From Asticcacaulis machinosus (GTDB lineage Bacteria; Pseudomonadota; Alphaproteobacteria; Caulobacterales; Caulobacteraceae): a stretch of DNA of 64,000 bases. Numbering within the stretch: the stretch's first letter is position 1; each line of letters opens with the position of its first letter. The stretch lies in NCBI RefSeq assembly GCF_028550435.1, contig NZ_JAQQKV010000001.1:682001-746000 (forward strand), in the 5' to 3' direction. Below, in pieces: positions 58,125-64,000 of this stretch. The position numbers were made by a program, and so were the translations under genes. The notes beneath the pieces were generated by a model. The model was given only the letters and a program-made list of their open reading frames with translations, did not search any database and was not told where the DNA came from.

Positions 58125-58488
58125 AATCTTTCATCCTCTGTTGTTGACCGGCGTACCCGGCGATCTTGCTGTCGAGGACGAGAAGAGAGGCCTGGAGTTC
58201 GGCAGCATGGGTGCGGACGCGCTCACGATGCTGTTCCAGCAATTCTCGCCGCTCTGTCTCTGTACTGACGCCGCTCTCCCGCAGAGCTGCATAACGCAGC
58301 ATGTCCCTGATCGGCATCCCGGTCGTTCGCAGACGCCCAAGGAATTCGATCCAGATCAGGATTGATGCGTCGTAGTCCCGCTGGCTCGACTGGTCCCTGT
58401 CCGCACAGGGAAGTAGCCCGATCCGTTCATAGTAACGGATGGTATGGGCTGACAATCCCGAGCGCTTCGCCAGTTCACCGATCTTCAT
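58060..58488 (-). CDS. MerR-family regulator
   Basis: A 142-residue MerR-type regulator: KIGELAKRSGLSAHTIRYYERIGLLPCADR, then the HTH-associated RDYDASILIWIEFLGRLRTTGMPIRDMLRYAAL and a coiled-coil dimerisation helix (ERRELLEQHRERVRTHAAELQASLLVLDSKIAGYAG). The effector region has no clear metal-binding cysteines. The ATG at 58488 is preferred over the GTG at 58494. It shares a promoter with the CMD-like gene and its own binding site lies upstream, suggesting auto-regulation and a response to an electrophile or aldehyde, by family analogy. Confidence 0.88.
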   Translation of the reverse strand: MKIGELAKRSGLSAHTIRYYERIGLLPCADRDQSSQRDYDASILIWIEFLGRLRTTGMPIRDMLRYAALRESGVSTETERRELLEQHRERVRTHAAELQASLLVLDSKIAGYAGQQQRMKDFDATPPERRRKPTGTRAARVR

Positions 58489-58517
58489 GAGCACCTGTTC
58501 TCGTCACGACGCATCAA

Positions 58518-58548
58518 CAGATACGAGTTAGAGTGCACTCTAAGTCAA
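58518..58548 (-). promoter_or_regulatory. MerR-type promoter and operator
   Basis: On the minus strand a -35 TTGACT and a -10 TATCTG are separated by 19 bases, the long spacer that MerR regulators correct by twisting DNA. Most of the spacer is the palindrome TTAGAGTGCACTCTAA (58527-58542), of the ACTTAGAGT-type operator known for MerR regulators. It reads into the MerR gene 30 bases downstream. Confidence 0.8.
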
Positions 58549-58868
58549 TAGTGTTTTTATGTGAAAAATGGAGGTCTTTAATTTCTGACACCCTTGGACC
58601 ATCTGCGGGATCAGTCTCATTCGCGCCCAAATGTATGGACCGGCTGCCGATCGCAAGTGAGAATATGCAGGGATAGCAGAAGTCGCTTATATGTATTCGG
58701 CCTGTTTGGTCGGCATGCGAGCCGTGGCCTTGATGGATATACGCACACACGTTTGGCCTCATTAGCGGACAGGTCGTTCAATGACCAATTGGGCGCCCAG
58801 GCTCAGGGTGTGTTTATCGATCCGTTCCATGCAGTTGTCTCAATCGCGAACTTGGTAGAGGACGGCGG
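58549..58868. other. intergenic, no gene seen
   Basis: About 320 bases lie between the MerR promoter and the IS110 transposase stop. Open frames on both strands lack ribosome sites and recognisable sequence. The stretch probably contains one end of the IS110-type element, which has no terminal inverted repeats that I could find. Confidence 0.4.
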
Positions 58869-59918
58869 TTAAATCGCCTCGACCTCGATTCTGTGGGTGT
58901 CGAATGCTTTGCCGGTGTTCAGGACGCTCCAGGCAATTCGGGCAAGTTTGTTGGCCAAGGCCGCCGCCAGCTTATTTCGATGCATGCGCGCTGCAGCATT
59001 GGTGAGCCACTCTCCGAAGCTGAACTTCTCCCAGTTTTGAGGTCGCATCAGCAGGACATTGGCCGCCTGTACAAACAGAGTTCGCAGGTATCGGCTGCCA
59101 CGCTTGGAAATGCGCCCCAGTATCGTGCGCCCGCCCGTGCTAAACTGTTTCGGAATCAGACCGAGCCAGGCGCCAAAGTCACGGCCCCTGTCGAAGGCTT
59201 CACCTGTGCCGATAGCCGCAACGACGGCCGTAGAGATCAATGGACCGATACCAGGCACGCTCATCAGGCGCTTGCAGTTAGACTCAGACTGGCTGATCTC
59301 TTCGATCTCGCCGCTAACGGTCTCGATGCGTTCATCGAGCCAGAGCCAATCTTCATAAAGGCCTACGATCAGATCGCTCATGCGTGGTGATATCTCATCC
59401 TGCCTGTTCTTCAGTATCTCAAACAATGAGTTGCGCAAGGCCCGAACGCCAACCCTGACGGTGATGCCCTGTTCGATCAGGAAGGCGCGGATCTGGTTGA
59501 TGGTGGCCGTCCGCCGCGATACCAGCCGGGAGCGAACGCGATGACAAGCCTGAAGGTCGAGCTGATCTTGCGTCTTCTCCGTTACGGTCGACAGGTTCGG
59601 TCGCAGCGCCGCTTCTGCAATAGCCTCTGCGTCATTGTAGTCGTTCTTCTGTCCCTTCAGAAACGGCTTCACATATATCGCTGGGATAATACGCGGATCA
59701 TGACCAAGCCGTCGCAGGGATCGGCTGACGAAGTGGGCACTGAGGCACGCCTCCATGCCGACAATACAAGGCGGTAACGTCTTAAAAGTCTCGACCAAAG
59801 CCAACCGTTTGATTTTACGGCGAAACGCGATCTGGCCGTCTGTACTGAACCCGACAAGGTGAAACACGTCCTTGCCGATATCGATGCCTATCGAGGCTAA
59901 TTGAGGAATGTTGCCCAT
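58869..59918 (-). CDS. IS110-family transposase
   Basis: A 349-residue IS110/IS1111-type transposase. The N-terminal DEDD (RuvC-like) domain begins SIGIDIGKDVFHLVGF, with the second acidic residue in GMEACLSAHFVSR and KNDYNDAEAIAEAALRP. The C-terminal transposase_20 domain has MSVPGIGPLISTAVVAAIGTGEAFDRGRDFGAWLGLIPKQFSTGG with the conserved Ser region RGSRYLRTLFVQAA. The start at 59918 has GGAG upstream, and a 43-codon longer reading is rejected. The gene appears intact, so the element may be active. It separates the MerR/CMD pair from the nuclease/ftsZ pair. Confidence 0.92.
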   Translation of the reverse strand: MGNIPQLASIGIDIGKDVFHLVGFSTDGQIAFRRKIKRLALVETFKTLPPCIVGMEACLSAHFVSRSLRRLGHDPRIIPAIYVKPFLKGQKNDYNDAEAIAEAALRPNLSTVTEKTQDQLDLQACHRVRSRLVSRRTATINQIRAFLIEQGITVRVGVRALRNSLFEILKNRQDEISPRMSDLIVGLYEDWLWLDERIETVSGEIEEISQSESNCKRLMSVPGIGPLISTAVVAAIGTGEAFDRGRDFGAWLGLIPKQFSTGGRTILGRISKRGSRYLRTLFVQAANVLLMRPQNWEKFSFGEWLTNAAARMHRNKLAAALANKLARIAWSVLNTGKAFDTHRIEVEAI

Positions 59919-60297
59919 GGGATGCTTCTCCAAAGTGGAGCGGAGCAGTTTACGCCAACTGTTCCGCAAGGGAAGCAGCCGGTCCATCCCATTACCGGAC
60001 ATTTCCGTTCGACGACACACAAAGTCGCGCGAAGGAAAAGCGGACATTGGGCAAACGAACTCGATGACCTAAATCACAAGTAGCTACTACTCATGAGCTT
60101 GCCTGTGGACTATATTGCTACCCATGGTCGTTTTGCCGAGTTGCGCCGAGTATATCAATTGCTCTAAGTCTCTGAGAAAGCCGCTAGCCCGCTGAAGGAA
60201 CGACAGCTAAATGTGCTCACCCGCAAAGCTATTTTCCATGGCTAGGTTTAAGGCAACTTGTGGTCCGGCCGTCGTTTTCTTCGGAGTAAAACTTTCG
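59919..60297. other. intergenic flank of the IS110 element, no gene seen
   Basis: About 380 bases upstream of the transposase up to the nuclease stop hold the IS110-type left flank (promoter region for the transposase and probably its bridge-RNA-type segment, which was not resolved) and AT-richer sequence near the nuclease gene. No coding frame is supported. Confidence 0.4.
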
Positions 60298-60918
60298 TTA
60301 AAGTTGTAGAGGAATAGCTTTATGTCGGATAAAAAACTCTCTACCAGTAGATTCATGTAGGTGAATTGAACGAAGCGACAAATCGTCTCGATCGCATCCG
60401 GATACTACATCGTTTGGAAACTCTTTTCGTATTCGCTCCAACCATTCGCGCAGCATAATATCAACACGTTTTTCATAGTGATATATTATAAGGTCAGCGT
60501 TTGATTGATTTCTTAATCCTGTACCATATTTGAAATTTAATTGGTGAATCCCTTCAATTAACTTTGAATAGCCTCTGTAAATCTTTGCTTCCGCTATCCA
60601 AAGAAAACTCTCTCGCCCCTCCACAACAATATCGCAATGACCGCCAAATTGCGTATCGTGCGCCGCTCGAAATCCCATAGATCTTAAGCAGGCGACTATA
60701 TAAATTGTTAGCTCGTCTTCTTTCTTTTCCTGGTATGCTTGGCGGTGTCGAACCATGTCTTGTGCTATGTAATCAATTGCGTCTTCAACAGCACGAACTT
60801 GTTCCGCAGAATTTGATGCAAAGGTCATATCCATTAAAATGCGTGCAGGAACTGACTCCGCGAAACGATTGCGTAAGTCAGTTAAAGTCATGAAATTTTC
60901 ATCGCTAATAGAGATCAA
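60298..60918 (-). CDS. PD-(D/E)XK-like nuclease coupled to the chimeric ftsZ
   Basis: A 206-residue protein with a helical N-terminus (1-60) and a likely PD-(D/E)XK nuclease core. Glu69 in [17 protein letters not shown], Asp96 in GHCDIVVEG and Glu110-x-Lys112 in [10 protein letters not shown] fit the fold, with a following Gln in IHQLNFKY. Such enzymes cut DNA, often in defence systems. The coding DNA is very AT-rich, unlike most of the window. Its start overlaps the ftsZ stop by four bases, so it depends on translation of that gene. The target and any immunity mechanism are unknown. Confidence 0.6.
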   Translation of the reverse strand: MISISDENFMTLTDLRNRFAESVPARILMDMTFASNSAEQVRAVEDAIDYIAQDMVRHRQAYQEKKEDELTIYIVACLRSMGFRAAHDTQFGGHCDIVVEGRESFLWIAEAKIYRGYSKLIEGIHQLNFKYGTGLRNQSNADLIIYHYEKRVDIMLREWLERIRKEFPNDVVSGCDRDDLSLRSIHLHESTGREFFIRHKAIPLQL

Positions 60919-62801
60919 TTGGCTAACCGTCGGAGGAATTCTGGAATACCCGAGTCATCTTCAATTTTTTCAAAAGCGGACCCAACTTCAAAAACGGGAA
61001 TCAAGTACCTCTCAAAATCATCTATTTTGCTGTGGTATACAGGATGCGCAAGACCGCCTGCAGATTTTGCATGACTAATTTCCTTTTGAGAAAGAAGCTT
61101 TCGACATATTTCACCGTCAACAAACAAATACTTAGGGGTAAATATTTGGAAATTTGAATTCGAAATAAAATTAATAGAAGAAAGAAATTTTATGTCAGTC
61201 ATATCCATTCCAATTCCATTGGATAGGTGTTCGTATGTAATGATTGACCCTTCTTCAACATTTGATGTGTAAATGTATTCGATTATATTTCTGCATATTG
61301 CTAATAAATCTGTTCCAGAAAGCTCATGCTTTATCTTTAAAAATAGCATCTCAAGCCGAATTTTTGCCTTATCATTCGTGTCGGCCGTAATCAGAAGACG
61401 TTCGCTGATTTTTAAATCAGAACTGTGCTCAGTATTTCGAGTGGCGTCGTTCGGACTACGCACTTTAGTGGTATATGGCTCACCTTCAGTCTCTACATGC
61501 TTCTGATTAGTCGGAGTTTGTCGAGCAAGTGGGGGATATAGCTCAGCGGATCGCTCGCTTGAAGAATCCTCGCGCTGGCGTGTACGGAAAACACTCCAGA
61601 TCGAATGGCGAGTCTCTTCATCCGACGAATGGCGTCGCGGAGGAGCGTCCGTTGCGCTGGGCGCTGCGTTTGGCCTTGCTGGGCCTGAGCCACTGTTGAG
61701 TGCCGCGCGCGAAATGGCCCGGCCATCGTCATCGACGTTGGGGTCAACAATGCGGCCAACGATGCGCTGCCGAGTCTCAGGTGCTTTTGGAATTGGTGAC
61801 AGGGGAGCGACCGGCGTAAAGCCCCTACGCTCACGAGATGTGGGCGGTGCCTGAGCGACATTGTCCATGCCGGTGGCAACGACGCTGACGCGCAATTTTC
61901 CCTCAAGGGATGGGTCAAACGCGGCCCCAAAGATGATATTGGCGTCGGGATCGACCTCAGACGATATCGCATTGGCCGCTTCGTCGACCTCAAGCAGGGT
62001 CATATCCAGACCGCCGGTCACGTTGACCAGCACAGCCTTGGCACCCTTAAGCGAGGTTTCATCCAGCAGCGGGTTCTGAATGGCGTTTTGCGCCGCCTGC
62101 ATGGCACGGTCATCGCCCGAAGCTTCGCCGGTACCCATCATAGCCTTGCCCATTTCGGACATAACCGAGCGCACATCGGCGAAATCGAGGTTGATCAGGC
62201 CCGGCAGCACCATCAAGTCGGTGATGGAGCGTACGCCCGAATGCAGCACCTGATCCGCCAGCCCAAAGGCTTCGGCAAAGGTGGTGCGCTCATTGGCGAT
62301 GCGGAAAAGGTTCTGATTAGGAATAATGATCAGCGTATCGACATAGCGTTGCAGCTCGGAAATCCCGGCATCGGCCAGACGCATACGGTGGCGGCCCTCG
62401 AACGAGAACGGCTTGGTCACGACCCCGACAGTCAATATGCCGCGTTCACGCGCCGCGCGCGCGATAATGGGCGCCGCGCCCGTGCCCGTGCCGCCGCCCA
62501 TACCGGCGGTGATAAAGACCATGTGCGCGCCTTCGAGGTGTTCGGCGATTTCATGGATGGATTCTTCGGCGGCGGTCATGCCGACTTCGGGATGCGCACC
62601 GGCCCCAAGGCCTTGCGTCACGCCAATGCCAAGCTGCACACGCGCGTCAGTTTTGGAAAACTGCAATTGCTGCGCGTCGGTATTGGCGACGACGAATTCG
62701 ACCCCTTCAAGGCCGGCTTCGATCATGTTGTTGACGGCATTACCCCCAGCGCCACCAACGCCGAACACGATGATCCGCAATCCTACTGGACGATCACTCA
62801 T
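60915..62801 (-). CDS. ftsZ: chimeric FtsZ with an inserted domain before the C-terminal peptide
   Basis: A 628-residue FtsZ. Residues 1-315 form a full GTPase core: [13 protein letters not shown], the tubulin signature [10 protein letters not shown] at 102-111, and the T7 loop [10 protein letters not shown]. The linker then shows [11 protein letters not shown], a motif I recall from Caulobacter FtsZ. Residues about 465-610 are an extra domain, lysine-, isoleucine- and asparagine-rich, with a winged-helix-like stretch ([12 protein letters not shown]...[11 protein letters not shown]). The protein ends [12 protein letters not shown], the conserved FtsZ C-terminal peptide that binds division partners. 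GC content drops sharply from the core (about 65 percent) to the insert (about 25-35 percent). No dcw genes are nearby; a nuclease gene overlaps the stop. It may interfere with, or sense, the cell-division ring. Confidence 0.85.
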   Translation of the reverse strand: MSDRPVGLRIIVFGVGGAGGNAVNNMIEAGLEGVEFVVANTDAQQLQFSKTDARVQLGIGVTQGLGAGAHPEVGMTAAEESIHEIAEHLEGAHMVFITAGMGGGTGTGAAPIIARAARERGILTVGVVTKPFSFEGRHRMRLADAGISELQRYVDTLIIIPNQNLFRIANERTTFAEAFGLADQVLHSGVRSITDLMVLPGLINLDFADVRSVMSEMGKAMMGTGEASGDDRAMQAAQNAIQNPLLDETSLKGAKAVLVNVTGGLDMTLLEVDEAANAISSEVDPDANIIFGAAFDPSLEGKLRVSVVATGMDNVAQAPPTSRERRGFTPVAPLSPIPKAPETRQRIVGRIVDPNVDDDGRAISRAALNSGSGPARPNAAPSATDAPPRRHSSDEETRHSIWSVFRTRQREDSSSERSAELYPPLARQTPTNQKHVETEGEPYTTKVRSPNDATRNTEHSSDLKISERLLITADTNDKAKIRLEMLFLKIKHELSGTDLLAICRNIIEYIYTSNVEEGSIITYEHLSNGIGMDMTDIKFLSSINFISNSNFQIFTPKYLFVDGEICRKLLSQKEISHAKSAGGLAHPVYHSKIDDFERYLIPVFEVGSAFEKIEDDSGIPEFLRRLAN

Positions 62802-63105
62802 TTAAGATCCAGAAGCTTTAAGTCTCGCAAAATTTCCCTCAATGATTGTGATAGTTCAAACTTTCATACTTGCCAATAGCTGATAAGCCGAATTCCGGCT
62901 TCGTCAGATCTCAGCTCGCGGCGAAATAGGTTTTCGCGTTTTGGATCCTCCGACCTTGTGATTCTGAGTCCGAGCTCTTGGGCTTGACAAGTTCGCCCGA
63001 TCTAGGCGTGAAATTTTAGTATGGCTTCACTTTGTATAGGTTTGCCTCTTACTTTTTTTAACTAACTCCGCTATCTCAGATTGAAATTAATATTTGGGTG
63101 GTGCC
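62802..63105. other. divergent intergenic region
   Basis: About 300 bases between the divergent ftsZ chimera and the next plus-strand gene contain no credible gene. They presumably hold both promoters, and a TTGACA-type hexamer near 62985 (CTTGACAAG) reads towards the plus-strand gene. Confidence 0.4.
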
Positions 63106-63693
63106 GTGAAATTTGAAGTCGAGATCGATGACGCCCTGATTGCGTCCCTGTCGCCCGTGATCGGCAAGCAGTTGGAAGCCGATGCCGGAAAACGTGCGCA
63201 ACTGGCGGGATTCGCCCTTCAGCAGATGTTGGGCTGGATGAACGGCCAGGTCCGTCACCAGTCTATGACGGAGCAGCACACCGAATGGTTGACAGAACTC
63301 CTGCCGGTCTTTTATCCGGGTGAGGCACCCTCGGCGGAGAAGATCTTCAACAACTTTTCCGTCCCCTATGGCCGCGCCGCCTATATCTCCCGCGTTCTGC
63401 TCGAGAAGCAGCAGACCGAGTGGCGCAAGAAGAGCAAGGCGAACCTGCTGGCGGCGCTCAAGACGAAGAACGCTGAGGCTGAAAAGAACAACAAAGGTGG
63501 CGACGCCTTCAAATATGTCCCGGTATCCATCGACAATGTCAGTTACCGCGAACTGAGCGTCATCCTCGAGGAACTTTACGAGGTAGAGGCTGAACTGCCG
63601 CCGCCGGTCAACAAAAGCACCTCGCCAGGCCGCCGGACCCTAGATGTGCCGTCGATGCTGTTTCCGAAACTGATCGCAAAACTGGAGAACTGA
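63106..63693 (+). CDS. hypothetical protein, 195 aa
   Basis: A 195-residue soluble protein read from the GTG at 63106 (MKFEVEIDDALIASLSPVIG); a TTG at 63094 is the alternative. It is largely helical with many charged residues (EWRKKSKANLLAALKTKNAEAEKNNKGG) and has no recognised domain. Its coding DNA is GC-rich, like host genes and unlike the nuclease region. It is followed three bases on by a membrane-protein gene and is likely co-transcribed with it. Confidence 0.65.
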   Translation: MKFEVEIDDALIASLSPVIGKQLEADAGKRAQLAGFALQQMLGWMNGQVRHQSMTEQHTEWLTELLPVFYPGEAPSAEKIFNNFSVPYGRAAYISRVLLEKQQTEWRKKSKANLLAALKTKNAEAEKNNKGGDAFKYVPVSIDNVSYRELSVILEELYEVEAELPPPVNKSTSPGRRTLDVPSMLFPKLIAKLEN

Positions 63694-63695
63694 TC

Positions 63696-64000
63696 GTGGA
63701 GCCCACAACCCTGACCTCGCTCGCCGGATCGTTGATGAGCCTATTCGGCGTCCTAGTCAGCCTCTTTTCCGTCCACCTCGGCAACTGGCTAGCCAAGCTC
63801 CAGGGCCTGCGGACGAAATGGGACATGAACAACGGGTCGGACGAGAAAGAAATCTCCGCCCGGCGGGAGTGCCGCTATACCATGGCGGAGATATATACCT
63901 GGCAACCGTTCATCATGACGGTCATCATCCTAGGGTTTGCCATCGGCGTCATCTACTTCTTCCATGATGTCAGCTGCCATCTGAAGGTGGTCTTTCCCAG
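63696..64000 (+). CDS. membrane protein, unknown (runs off the window)
   Basis: The frame opens with GTG at 63696, two bases after the stop of the previous gene, and stays open to the window end (101 codons so far). Two hydrophobic segments are visible: LTSLAGSLMSLFGVLVSLFSVHLGNWL near the start, and FIMTVIILGFAIGVIYFF near residues 76-95, with a charged loop between them (KWDMNNGSDEKEISARRECRY). No family is recognised. The start is inferred from spacing and lacks a strong ribosome site. Confidence 0.6.
   Translation, partial: MEPTTLTSLAGSLMSLFGVLVSLFSVHLGNWLAKLQGLRTKWDMNNGSDEKEISARRECRYTMAEIYTWQPFIMTVIILGFAIGVIYFFHDVSCHLKVVFP

Noticed and set aside
60915-62801. Calling this gene the ordinary chromosomal ftsZ of a dcw cluster
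   Set aside because: No ftsA, ftsQ, ddl, mur or lpxC gene is adjacent, the linker carries an AT-rich foreign domain, and the downstream gene is a nuclease coupled to it. A genome-level check for a second ftsZ is still needed.
62088-62879. A 263-codon plus-strand open frame
   Set aside because: It is antisense to the FtsZ GTPase core, whose identity is certain. The frame is an artefact of high GC at third positions.
1-64000. CRISPR array, tRNA and rRNA genes
   Set aside because: I saw no regularly spaced repeats of 24-40 bases, no tRNA-like TTCGANTC arms in a cloverleaf context, and no rRNA signatures. A tRNA or Infernal scan would be decisive.

Overview
The window looks like accessory DNA from an alphaproteobacterium of the Caulobacterales (an Asticcacaulis- or Caulobacter-like host). 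This rests on four things: an RP4-type trb/tra conjugation module typical of alphaproteobacterial elements; a lasso-peptide cluster with isopeptidase, TonB receptor, FecR and ECF sigma factor in the style known from Asticcacaulis and Caulobacter; an FtsZ whose core, linker motif and last residues follow Caulobacterales FtsZ; and GC-rich coding DNA broken by AT-rich islands. No rRNA, tRNA or CRISPR array was recognised. I cannot tell from the window alone whether this is a large plasmid or a chromosomal island.

Layout. (1) 1-5535: end of a tyrosine integrase, a broken excisionase-like gene, two small genes, an overlapping trio of large serine recombinase, ParB-like and RepB-like proteins on the minus strand, and a two-domain DNA-binding regulator. 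(2) 5563-7771: a type II restriction-modification set with a decayed Vsr-like gene, a C5 cytosine methylase and an Eco29kI-type GIY-YIG nuclease. (3) 7794-21166: an island of probable conflict genes: an MBL-fold hydrolase, a small proteasome-like Ntn-hydrolase, a DUF5675-like/lysozyme-like protein, then a three-gene operon (trypsin-like protease, larger trypsin-like protease, STAND NTPase) facing a divergent trypsin-nuclease fusion and an unknown 365-residue protein. (4) 21210-44331: an IS5-type remnant and a conjugative module (DUF2274, trbI-G-F-L-J-E-D-C-B, CopG-like, traG/virD4, relaxase, lytic transglycosylase, TraF peptidase, AlpA-like, DUF932, DUF736, large ParB-like). A four-gene plus-strand operon ending in a nucleoside-phosphorylase-fold protein sits inside it as cargo. 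(5) 44385-45303: two broken small genes. (6) 45515-55547: a complete lasso-peptide system, including a 48-codon precursor gene and two copies of a palindromic operator candidate. (7) 55682-59918: twin XRE regulators, a frameshifted DUF6499/DUF2285 gene, an origin-like patch with two DnaA-box matches, a carboxymuconolactone decarboxylase-like gene with its MerR regulator, and an IS110-family transposase. (8) 60298-64000: an AT-rich nuclease gene translationally coupled to a chimeric ftsZ, and two genes of unknown function.

The most unusual items are these. First, the FtsZ at 60915-62801 keeps the GTPase core and the conserved C-terminal peptide but carries an AT-rich foreign domain of about 150 residues in the linker, and overlaps a PD-(D/E)XK-like nuclease gene. 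Second, two copies of a 170-195 nt structured RNA element lie in the 5' leaders of the DUF932 and large ParB-like genes, with compensatory base changes in at least three stems. Third, the divergent trypsin/STAND/nuclease locus stands next to a proteasome-like Ntn-hydrolase. Fourth, the lasso peptide is predicted to have a rare seven-residue ring.

How the genes probably work together (inference): the trb/tra genes move the element; the recombinase/ParB/RepB trio and integrase handle integration and maintenance; the R-M set, protease/STAND locus, phosphorylase operon and FtsZ-nuclease pair look like defence or conflict cargo; the lasso operon makes an antimicrobial or signalling peptide, which the ECF/FecR/TonB/isopeptidase arm senses, imports and linearises.
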